The translations under genes were made by a program, and so were the position numbers. DNA of 64,000 nt, from the NCBI RefSeq assembly GCF_958979055.1, contig NC_084886.1, positions 47,199,154 through 47,263,153 on the forward strand, in the 5' to 3' direction. Source of the stretch: Alnus glutinosa (Eukaryota > Streptophyta > Magnoliopsida > Fagales > Betulaceae). Below are positions 22,265 to 30,553 of this stretch, piece after piece. Below the pieces are notes generated by a model. That model did no database searches. It worked only from the letters and a program-made list of their open reading frames with translations, and was not told the origin of the DNA. Each line of letters begins with the position of its first letter. Position 1 is the first letter of the stretch.

Positions 22265-23267
22265 GCTCTCGGCTGGGACTGATCCGAGAGTTTTCTTCTT
22301 GCTCTCGGCTAGGACTGATCCGAGAGGCTCCTTCTCGGCTAGGACTGATCCGAGAAGTTTTTCTTGCTCTCGGCTAGGACTGATCCGAGAGGCTCCTTCT
22401 CGGCTAGGACTGATCCGAGAAGTTTTTCTTGCTCTCGGCTAGGACTGATCCGAGAGGCTCCTTCTCGGCTAGGACTGATCCGAGAAGTTGTTCTTGCTCT
22501 CGGCTAGGACTGATCCGAGAGGCTCCTTCTCGGCAAGGACTGATCCGAGAAGTTGTTCTTGCTCTCGGCTAGGACTGATCCGAGAGGCTCCTTCTCGGCA
22601 AGGACTGATCCGAGAAGTTGTTCTTGCTCTCGGCTAGGACTGATCCGAGAGGCTCCTTCTCGGCAAGGACTGATCCGAGAAGTTGTTCTTGCTCTCGGCT
22701 AGGACTGATCCGAGAGGCTCCTTCTCGGCAAGGACTGATCCGAGAAGTTGTTCTTGCTCTCGGCTAGGACTGATCCGAGAGGCTCCTTCTCGGCAAGGAC
22801 TGATCCGAGAAGTTGTTCTTGCTCTCGGCTAGGACTGATCCGAGAGGCTCCTTCTCGGCAAGGACTGATCCGAGAAGTTGTTCTTGCTCTCGGCTAGGAC
22901 TGATCCGAGAGGCTCCTTCTCGGCAAGGACTGATCCGAGAAGTTGTTCTTGCTCTCGGCTAGGACTGATCCGAGAGGCTCCTTCTCGGCAAGGACTGATC
23001 CGAGAAGTTGTTCTTGCTCTCGGCTAGGACTGATCCGAGAGGCTCCTTCTCGGCAAGGACTGATCCGAGAAGTTGTTCTTGCTCTCGGCTAGGACTGATC
23101 CGAGAGGCTCCTTCTCGGCAAGGACTGATCCGAGAAGTTGTTCTTGCTCTCGGCTAGGACTGATCCGAGAGGCTCCTTCTCGGCAAGGACTGATCCGAGA
23201 AGTTTTTCTTGCTCTCGGCTAGGACTGATCCGAGAGACTCCTTCTCGGCTAGGACTGATCCGAGAAG
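22265..23267. repeat. Tandem array: fifteen 65-bp units, 31 hairpins
   Basis: A leading single hairpin starts at 22265. From 22301 onward the word GCTCTCGG recurs exactly every 65 bases through 23211, giving fifteen units. Each unit has two hairpins with 11-base loops: CTCTCGG/CCGAGAG and TTCTCGG/CCGAGAA. The outermost pair changes from C-G to T-A between the two, keeping the stem intact. Inner units carry CAAGGACTGAT in the second loop, while the first three and the last carry CTAGGACTGAT, as expected if the middle expanded. The array lies between the gag stop and the 3' LTR of the retrotransposon, so it would be in the 3' part of its RNA. Confidence 0.95.
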
Positions 23268-23483
23268 TTTTTGCCTGCAAAAGAAACAACATCAACGGGT
23301 TCCTGGTCCCTAGACCGGGAACACTCCGATGCTTAAGTCAGCTTTATTCATTTATTCTGAAAATACTTATTCCCAAAATCTGGGGAATTTTCTGTCTAGT
23401 CTGAATTAAAAATAAAAGTCTAGTTCTTTGCAAATATAAATACTAAAAAATAAAAGCAAGCCTGAAATTCCCGAGAGTCCTTT

Positions 23484-24971
23484 TTATGGGATCACGGGCA
23501 GATACTGCTGTTGCCTCGGCTCTCTATGCTGTGGGCTTCTGCTTCTTCGGTCCTCTCTTCTTTCTATGTCATCTCGGGGAGCATTCTCTTGATGCCTTTC
23601 GTCTAGCTGAGGACGGTCTCGGGGATAATAATCCCGTGGCTGTTGATCTCGGGGCTGATAGTCCTGATGATTCCGAGGCCTGTTATTTCCTTGATGGTTC
23701 CGTCGCTCTCCCAAGAACCGAACTAGCTTGCCATTCTTTATGAATTCTTCTATTAACAACCTTAGGGTTACGCACCCCTCGGTGTAATGACCTGCTTGTT
23801 TATGGAAATCACAATACTTCCCTGCATTCTTATAAGGAGGATCACCTGGTATCTTTTGTGGTTCCCGAAACGCCGGATCTCTCTTGATCTCCATGAGGAC
23901 TTCTGATATCTCGGCATTGAGAGGTGTAAAGTTGTAATCTTTGAACTTCTTTACCTGTCTCTGCTCTTCCCAATCAGCTTTCTTGAGTTCTTTCCTTTTC
24001 TTTTCTGGGGCTGTCTCTCGGGGTAGTCTAGAACTGGCCATAGACTTCAGCGTCTCTTCCTGATTGATGAATTCTTCTACCTTATCCATGAGGCCCTGCA
24101 AGGTACTCGGTTGCTTCCGGATTAACTTATTCATCAAAGGCTCCTCGGGTGAAATTCCCTGATAAATGGCAGCAAAAATCATATCCTCGGTCGGATCTTC
24201 GACCGTAGCCTTCTCTCGGTTGAACCGAGCCATAAACTCCTTAAGACTCTCATCGCCCTGCTGGTGCAATGATAGCAAATATCCCGAAGGCTTCTTCCTT
24301 GTCCGGAAAGCCAAGAACTCCGTTAGGAATATCTTGGACAATTCCTTGAACTGATCAACGGAATTCGGGGGCAGCTTCCTGAACCAGTCTCGGGCATTCC
24401 CCGAAAGAGTAAGAGGGAAGGCCCGACATGCTACTTCATCGGGTGTCCCGTGAAGGTCTAGATGAGCTTTGAAATTCTCTAGGTGATCCAAGGGATCTCT
24501 GTCTCCTGTATAACTTAGAATTTGGGGTACCTTAAACTTATCGGGAAGCTGATAGTCTGCCACCCGTCTGGTGAAGGGTGAGTCTGTACCCATTAGGAGC
24601 TTGTCCACCATTACGGATCTGCCTTTGTCCTTTCTTTCCATCTCCATGTCCGTGCACCTTCTCTCCAGCTCGGCAATAATTCTGCTCAGATCTCCTTGAC
24701 GGTCATCCTCCCTCCGAGGATTAATGTTGCTATTGTGATCTTCTTCCTCACGCTCATCCCTGTTCATCTCGGGATTGGGCTGTCTCGTCCTCATGCGTAA
24801 CAATTCTGCATTTAAGTCTTCAATCTGGGCTTCCAACGCTGCTATGCGATCTTGATCTCCACCCCCCGGGGGAGGGTTCGGTGGAGGCTGCAAATTATTC
24901 TGAATAGCCGGTTCCTGTGGGGCCACGGGCTGTCGATTGGTCTGGCTTCCGGAACGTGTGTTCATCACCAT
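23484..24971 (-). CDS. gag: Retrotransposon Gag polyprotein (Ty3/gypsy type)
   Basis: The frame is open from 25088, but its first codons lie in the LTR and primer-binding site, so the likely start is the ATG at 24971 or 24965 (MVMNTRSG). This gives about 493-495 aa. In order: a Pro/Gln-rich start, a coiled-coil-like segment (DRIAALEAQIEDLNAELLRM), the retrotransposon Gag domain (FPLTLSGNARDWFRKLP, then LHQQGDESLKEFMARFNRE and VEEFINQEETL), a Cys/His motif (CDFHKQAGHYTEGC), and an Arg/Gln/Asp-rich tail. Gag packages the element's RNA into virus-like particles. The frame is intact, which fits the near-identical LTRs. The stop falls where a protease would begin in a full Ty3/gypsy element. Confidence 0.92.
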   Translation of the reverse strand: MVMNTRSGSQTNRQPVAPQEPAIQNNLQPPPNPPPGGGDQDRIAALEAQIEDLNAELLRMRTRQPNPEMNRDEREEEDHNSNINPRREDDRQGDLSRIIAELERRCTDMEMERKDKGRSVMVDKLLMGTDSPFTRRVADYQLPDKFKVPQILSYTGDRDPLDHLENFKAHLDLHGTPDEVACRAFPLTLSGNARDWFRKLPPNSVDQFKELSKIFLTEFLAFRTRKKPSGYLLSLHQQGDESLKEFMARFNREKATVEDPTEDMIFAAIYQGISPEEPLMNKLIRKQPSTLQGLMDKVEEFINQEETLKSMASSRLPRETAPEKKRKELKKADWEEQRQVKKFKDYNFTPLNAEISEVLMEIKRDPAFREPQKIPGDPPYKNAGKYCDFHKQAGHYTEGCVTLRLLIEEFIKNGKLVRFLGERRNHQGNNRPRNHQDYQPRDQQPRDYYPRDRPQLDERHQENAPRDDIERREDRRSRSPQHREPRQQQYLPVIP

Positions 24972-25013
24972 GCTGGATCTTCTTTTTCTTTTATGAGGAA
25001 CGAATAATCGTTT

Positions 25014-25029
25014 CCCACAGACGGCGCCA
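25014..25029 (-). other. Primer-binding site of the LTR retrotransposon
   Basis: TGGCGCCGTCTGTGGG on the minus strand, three bases from the LTR border. Its first nine bases match the complement of the tRNA-Asp 3' end (with CCA); the rest diverges, so the exact primer tRNA is uncertain. Confidence 0.75.
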
Positions 25030-25032
25030 AAC

Positions 25033-25462
25033 TGTTGGTACAGTTTCCGGTATGGTGTGAATCTGCACGTTCCTTTGATGTTCTTCACGCTTCTTAATAA
25101 CTCTGCAAAACAACAAAACCTAGGGACCCTTCCGGGGGTCCCGCTCCGATGCCTAAGTTAGCTTCTGTGAGAAAATAATGCTCTATGCATAAAATTGAGT
25201 CTTAGTTTATACCTGGGGTATGGGCCTATTTATAGGCATAGAGGTGGAGTCAAACCTGGATTAGGACTCCTGCTCCTTGTTGATCTAGAACTGCTGTCCG
25301 AGTTCTAATTGGACTTCAATCCTTCACTAGACTTCTAATTGGATATCCTCTTAGACTTCCAATCTGATATCTTCTTAGACTTCTGATCTAATATCTGTTT
25401 GGACTTTATTAGACTTTTGAATCTCCTCTTTGGATCGGGTTGAGTGAGATTTATCCCCAACA
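25033..25462 (-). repeat. 5' LTR (right copy)
   Basis: 430 bp, beginning TGTTGG and ending CCAACA. It contains the element's promoter reading leftward, with a TATA-like CTATAAATAGG on the minus strand near 25228-25238. Its outer edge is 123 bases from the PPR start codon. Confidence 0.95.
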
Positions 25463-25585
25463 GGAATTTTGGTCGTGACAATGCAATAAATTTCACATAT
25501 TTGTATCATTTGTAGCCTCATCGCAGTTCGCACGCACCGGCAAAACCGTAGAAACTGAACATTTTGAATCGTATCTTTCTTTGCA

Positions 25586-27670
25586 ATGGCAGTTCTACAG
25601 AATGGTTTGCTTCCTTTACCTGACGTTTCGTTCTCTCGTAAGCTCTACAGCTTCCAACACCAGACACCCAGTTTCAGATTTCGAGCCCCAGCGGCTACTG
25701 TTAATGGGTTCGACGCCACAACCCAAAGATACCCAGAAGGCCAGCTTGCTTCAATCGCCAGCAGAACCACCAACCATTTTGTTTCTAGCTCAGAATTTGA
25801 CACTGACATTGATCAGAATCTTTCGCTGCTGAAGAGTAACTGCTTGTCTGATTGCAGACAAGTCCATGCTCAAGCTGTGAAGCTAAACGCTTTTGAGTCT
25901 AATAGTTTGATTGGAAATAAGCTGGCAATACTGTACTCGAAGAAGACGGAGTCTCTGAAAGTTGCCCGTAAGTTGTTCGATATGATTCCTGAAAGAACTG
26001 TACCTGCTTATGCGGCGCTCATAGGGGCGTTTTGTAGGTCGGAGGAGTGGGAAGATCTTTTTTTAGTGTTTGGGTTAATGGTTGATGAGGGGATGCTACC
26101 AGATAAATATTTGGTGCCCACGATTCTCAAAGCATGTTCCGCGATACAAGAGTTGAGGATTGCGAAAATGATTCATGGGTATGTGATTAGGAAAGAATTG
26201 GAGTCGGATGTTTTTGTTGGAAATGCACTTATTGACTCGTATGCGAACTGTGTAGATTTGAGACTATCAAGAAGTGTTTTTGATACGATGAAGGAAAGAG
26301 ACGTAGTTTCGTGGACTGCCCTTCTTTCAGCTTACATGGATGGAGGCCACATGGATGAGGCAAAGGAGATCTTTCGTTCCATGCAGTTGAATGGAGTGAA
26401 GCCTGATTTGATTTCTTGGAATGCAGTTGTATCAGGCTTTGCACGGAATGGAGAGATTGGCTTGGCCTTATTATCTTTGGAAGAGATGCAAGAGAGAGGG
26501 CTCAAGCCAAGGGTTAATTCTTGGAACGGAATAATCTCCGGTTGTGTTCAAAATGGATATTTCGAAGATGCTTTGGACGCATTCAGTAATATGTTATGTT
26601 TTCCGGAGGATCCAAATTTTGTTACAATTGCAAGTATCCTACCGGCTTGTGCAGACTTGAAAGATCTGAACTTAGGCAGGGCTATTCATGGATATGCTCT
26701 CAAATGTGAGCTTTATAACAATATCCATGTGGAAGGATCATTAATTGATATGTATTCCAAATGTGGGTGGACCGATTATGCAGAACAAGTTTTTGTCAAG
26801 GCAGAGAATCAAAACACTGCTATGTGGAATGAGATGATTGCAGCTTATGTGAATAAGGGTAAAATGAAGAAGGCATTAGAGCTTCTTAGATTAATGGAAA
26901 ATGACGGGTTAAGACCTGATGTGATAACCTACAACACATTGCTTGCTGGGAATGCAAGAAATGGGCAAAAGAAGGAGGCATACGAGTTGCTGTCTGAGAT
27001 GGTCCGGATGGGTTTCAAGCCTGATATTGTATCCTTTAATGTTTTGATTTCTGGTTTTCAACAATCTGGGCTTAGTTATGAAGCTCTTAAATTGTTCCAG
27101 GCCATGCAATCCAATGATCGCTTTCTTTATCAGGCGCTCATTCTGTCGACTCGACCAAACTCCATCACAGTTACTGGTGCTCTTGCAGCTTGTGCTGATC
27201 TCTATTTCTTGCGTCAAGGGAAGGAGATCCATGGATACACATTGAGGAATGGGTTTGAGTCTAACATCTATGTCTCAAGTTCCCTGGTTGACATGTACAC
27301 AAAATGCCGGAATATGGGTGTTGCAACTGAAGTGTTCAGGAGACTAGAGGACAGAAACACAATTTGTTGGAACGTTTTACTTGCAGGCTATGCCAGCAAC
27401 GGGCAGCTGGAAGAGGCTTTTCAACTTTTTAATGAGATGCTGCTAGAAGACCTCAAACCAAGCTCCATTACATTTTTGATACTTCTCTCTGCCTGTAGTG
27501 ATGCGGCAGCTCTTAGAGTAGGGAGAGAACTTCATGGATACATCATAAAGAATCAGTTTGAGGACTTCGATAGTACTGTTGGAAGTGCTTTGATTGGCTT
27601 GTATGCCAAGTGTGGTAGCATTGTGGAGGCCAAATCAGTGTTTAACTCTCACTCACATGATCATATGTAG
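25586..27670 (+). CDS. Pentatricopeptide repeat protein, PLS type, C-terminally truncated
   Basis: A single-exon ORF of 694 aa. The N-terminus (MAVLQNGLLPLPDVSFSRKL) is Ser/Arg-rich and acid-poor, as in an organelle targeting peptide. From about residue 75 it is a run of PPR motifs of varying length, for example DVFVGNALIDSYANC, DVVSWTALLSAYMDGG, HVEGSLIDMYSKCG, DVITYNTLLAGNARNGQ, NIYVSSSLVDMYTKC and TVGSALIGLYAKCGS. The mixed lengths mark the PLS class, which usually edits or processes organelle RNA. The ORF ends NSHSHDHM, which is not PPR. The gene is interrupted at 27640-27846 by an in-frame insertion that brings stop codons, and a lost repeat resumes beyond it. A young LTR retrotransposon sits just upstream. 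The truncated protein may be non-functional. I cannot name the orthologue. Confidence 0.85.
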   Translation: MAVLQNGLLPLPDVSFSRKLYSFQHQTPSFRFRAPAATVNGFDATTQRYPEGQLASIASRTTNHFVSSSEFDTDIDQNLSLLKSNCLSDCRQVHAQAVKLNAFESNSLIGNKLAILYSKKTESLKVARKLFDMIPERTVPAYAALIGAFCRSEEWEDLFLVFGLMVDEGMLPDKYLVPTILKACSAIQELRIAKMIHGYVIRKELESDVFVGNALIDSYANCVDLRLSRSVFDTMKERDVVSWTALLSAYMDGGHMDEAKEIFRSMQLNGVKPDLISWNAVVSGFARNGEIGLALLSLEEMQERGLKPRVNSWNGIISGCVQNGYFEDALDAFSNMLCFPEDPNFVTIASILPACADLKDLNLGRAIHGYALKCELYNNIHVEGSLIDMYSKCGWTDYAEQVFVKAENQNTAMWNEMIAAYVNKGKMKKALELLRLMENDGLRPDVITYNTLLAGNARNGQKKEAYELLSEMVRMGFKPDIVSFNVLISGFQQSGLSYEALKLFQAMQSNDRFLYQALILSTRPNSITVTGALAACADLYFLRQGKEIHGYTLRNGFESNIYVSSSLVDMYTKCRNMGVATEVFRRLEDRNTICWNVLLAGYASNGQLEEAFQLFNEMLLEDLKPSSITFLILLSACSDAAALRVGRELHGYIIKNQFEDFDSTVGSALIGLYAKCGSIVEAKSVFNSHSHDHM

Positions 27671-27850
27671 AGCTTTTAATCCCTATTCACACATTGGATC
27701 ATAGTGGAAGTGTTTAATCACCACTCACAAGATCATATGTTGAGCGTTTAACCCCGTTCACACACTGGGTCACGGCGCAAGCGTTTTATCCCCACTTACA
27801 GGATCATATGTCAGGTGTTTAAACCTTGTTCACACACTGGATCATAGTTT
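27638..27850 (+). repeat. Three tandem ~71-bp units inside the PPR gene
   Basis: Units start at 27638, 27710 and 27781. Each reads roughly GTGTTTAA..CACTCACA.GATCATATGT..AGCGTTTAA..CCC..TTCACACACTGG.TCATAG, with 10-20% difference between units. The insert is bounded by GTTTAACTCT (27640-27649) and GTTTGACTCT (27847-27856), exactly 207 bases apart, so it is in frame but carries stop codons (first at 27668). Confidence 0.85.
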
Positions 27851-27994
27851 GACTCTGAAATTGTAGATGATGCTCTATGGAAGTCAATGATCTCTTCTTA
27901 TTCAATTCGTGGAATGTCCAAAGATGACACACAGAATTGGTTTTTAATTAGATGCAATTGGGAATGTTTTATGCTACCTTTGAGTTTCTTTTAA
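27851..27994 (+). pseudogene. Detached C-terminal PPR remnant
   Basis: In the same frame as the PPR ORF, sequence after the tandem insert reads EIVDDALWKSMISSYSIRGM, a typical PPR start, then loses similarity and stops at 27992. It shows the gene once continued through this point. Confidence 0.75.
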
Positions 27995-29000
27995 CGTTTG
28001 AAGTGGTAATAGCCCAACAATTTGTATGTATAAATTGTTATTTCCATCCCAAAAAGTTTTGCCAAGTATTTGTTCAATTCAGTGGCCCGACGACCTTCTG
28101 ATAGATGACTGCCCGAATAGAAATCTAAATCATTTGGCCCCCTCTCCTACAAACATGCTATTGAATTTTTTGTTTATATGATCATACATTCATCATACTT
28201 GGCCAAATATCAAGATGATTGAATACTGAAAATCATCTCATCTAAAAATATTAAAAAGTGGATTTGTTATATTTAAAATCTACTAAATATATAAGTTTCG
28301 GATGTATGGTAAAAAATATCATACGTCTATAATCATAGGCATATGGATGATATTTAATTCAATTATAGACGATAAAATATCAATCCAATAAAATAGTTAT
28401 TGAGTTTAATTTCATAAAGAGTTACATTAGATGTATATATACATCTAATATCATTTACTATCCAATTGAAAACTCATATTTAGTAACGAAAACTATACAT
28501 CCCTCCACGAAGTGACACCCCTATTTGCGGTGTCCCTCAATCTACTATTAGGGTTGCAATAGTAGCCATTTCACGTGATCTAAAATGATAAAAATATCCT
28601 ATATAAGATAAAAACAAAAAACAAAAAGGCAATAAAGTTCAGGAAAAAAAAAATAATGGAAAGGCAACCCATGGCTTAGCCGTAGGTCACTGCTGATCCC
28701 TTAGATTTTTTTTTTTTAAAAAAATAAAATAAAAATTTGGGGGTATATTTGTACTTTAATAAATTTTATAGGAATATAATAGTCATTTTAACATCGTGTG
28801 CAGGTCGCTCGATGCAATTGCCATCTAACTTAATGGAAGGAGTTCATTGCTGCCTCAATTATAGATTGTGAGGGACATTAAAAAAATTGAAAGATTGAAA
28901 TAACATTACAAATTTGATGGTAATTCGAGGAGGTAAATGTAGTTTTCCCATTTAGTAAATAAAAAAATTATAATTGAGTATTTATCAGATAAAATGGTTT
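27995..29000. other. Intergenic DNA, no gene recognised
   Basis: AT-rich DNA downstream of the PPR remnant. No ORF of note. Confidence 0.5.
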
Positions 29001-29004
29001 TGAT

Positions 29005-30121
29005 AAGTACGGTGAACCTTATTTTTCTTCTAAGCAATATGGAGAACAGGTTACAAGGAAACAAAATTCAAGAGGGGGTAGACTCCCCCAACAACAGAAA
29101 CAAACGAAAAATACAGTGCTTGAAAATAATACAAATTAGAACTAGCAAATTGATCAAAAAATGACTCAGTCATTTGTATCTTGAGCTAAAAGTCCAGAAA
29201 TGAGCCATTTGATGCGGTTTCTGAAGCGGGCCAAGAAGCTGGCATGCTTGATGTCCTATGCAACAACAACCTAAAAGCCATCGTCGAAGGAGGAGCACTG
29301 GAAATAGTCGGTTTTAGAGCCGTAGAAGAGAATGAACAAATACTCTTGAAGAAAAGGTCTCCACTTCGAAATAGGCATCGAACGGCAAGCAGACAAAAAC
29401 CCATAAAACAACACAACGCCACAAATACAAGCACAAAAATAATCACAAGACTGCAACTCTAGTGGAGAGGGGTGGAGTGTCGAGGCACTTGAGGCCCATG
29501 CACGGGAGGAGAGGCATGAATGGTACAGCAAGGAGGCCGGTGGTGGCGGCGCCGGGGGGGCATCTAATTAGGCAGCTGACGGAAGAAACTATATTTAAGT
29601 TGAAAAAACCCAAATATACTTTCCAAGAATGGTGCGTGGGGCGCACTCCAGGTGGAAAATGAACGAGAGGAGCGGAGGCCAAAGAGGGTAAAAAGAAGCC
29701 AAGATTGAGGAGGTGGAGTTGTCATTTAGGAAGGCAAACAAACGAAAAAAAACTAGGGAACAAAAACAACAACAAAGAAAGAAACACACAAGTGCGAGCT
29801 TCTAACTAAGAGTTGAGAGCTTCTCTCTCTAAAAAAAAAAATAGAGATAAGTTTTCTAACTAAGAGTTGAGAGCTTCTCTCTCTAAAAAAAATAGAGAGA
29901 AGTTTTCTAACTAAGAGTTGAGAGCTTCTCTCTCTAAAAAAAATAGAGAGAAGTTTTTCATTTCCAAGTGCGAGGAAAGTTTTTGTGACAATTTTTTTTT
30001 TTTTTTTTTTAACTTAAAAATTGGAGGTCCTCCTGAACTTAAAAATTGGAGAGAGAGAGAGAGAGAGAGAGAGCTTTAAGGGTGGAGGAAGAGAAGTTCA
30101 TGAGCAACAAGTACGGTGAAC
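29005..30121 (-). mobile_element. 1.09-kb non-autonomous retroposon with 13-bp target duplications
   Basis: AAGTACGGTGAAC occurs at 29005-29017 and again at 30109-30121, bounding a 1,091-bp insert. Read on the minus strand, the insert starts with a CT-rich leader that contains three imperfect ~51-54-bp repeats and a CT microsatellite. It has no long ORF and finishes with an A-rich end (AAGAAAAATAAG) abutting the duplication. This is the design of a target-primed retroposon, either a LINE with its coding part deleted or another non-coding retroposon. The sense strand keeps only short frames with no recognisable domain. Confidence 0.7.
29801..29957. repeat. Three ~51-54-bp tandem repeats with CT/GA hairpins
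   Basis: Units begin TCTAACTAAGAGTTGAGAGC at 29801, 29855 and 29906. Each contains CTTCTCTCTCTA, an A run, then TAGAGAGAAG, which can pair. They sit near the 5' end of the retroposon, like monomer repeats of some LINE promoters. Confidence 0.8.
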
Positions 30122-30553
30122 TTGTGAAGTATAATCTTCAACAATATATATTGATCCTATCAAAAAGAAGAAAAAAATGATGGAACATAATAAAAGAGTT
30201 ACATCAAATGTAACCTCGACAAACACACGTGTTTGAGAGTGTGTGTATGTATATATAAATATACAAATACTGTCGTGACAAGCCACGTGTGATACTAACA
30301 TTTTGCCCACATGAATGTTCTCTGAGATACAAATTGAGTCATCGCCATCTTTTGAAAACAAATGTGTATATGAGCCTGGATGTGGCAAATCAAAACTAAC
30401 TTGTAAAGCCTAGATGCCCAGGAACTAAATTTGCCCGGGCAGAACAAGAAAAAAAAAAGTTCAACAAAGCTTCACAAGCTGAAGAAAATACCAGGTAGGC
30501 TGCTTATAAACTGGATATACTGGGTACATCAAATTAAGCTTGTACTGAAAAAA

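Larger units (their letters stand above)
21604..25467 (-). mobile_element. Complete gag-only LTR retrotransposon with GGAAT target duplication
   Basis: The element is 21609-25462 (3,854 bp), flanked on both sides by GGAAT (21604-21608 and 25463-25467). Two 430-bp LTRs in direct orientation begin TGTTGG and end CCAACA and differ at only two positions. Read on the minus strand, the 5' LTR is the right one. A primer-binding site (TGGCGCCGTCTGTGGG, 25029-25014) lies three bases inside it, and a purine tract (GGGGGGTAAC) sits right before the 3' LTR. The inside codes only for Gag, followed by a 1-kb tandem hairpin array. No protease, reverse transcriptase, RNase H or integrase is present, so it must depend on another element's enzymes. 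It is very young by LTR identity and sits 123 bases upstream of the PPR start codon. Confidence 0.95.

Noticed and set aside
22301..23267. CRISPR-like appearance of the regular array
   Set aside because: Units are contiguous and identical without unique spacers, and lie inside a plant retrotransposon.
22020..23404. Open frames across the 65-bp array encoding LGLIREAPSR-like repeats
   Set aside because: The 65-base period is not a multiple of three, so frames shift at each unit, and no start or domain supports coding. The hairpin explanation fits better.
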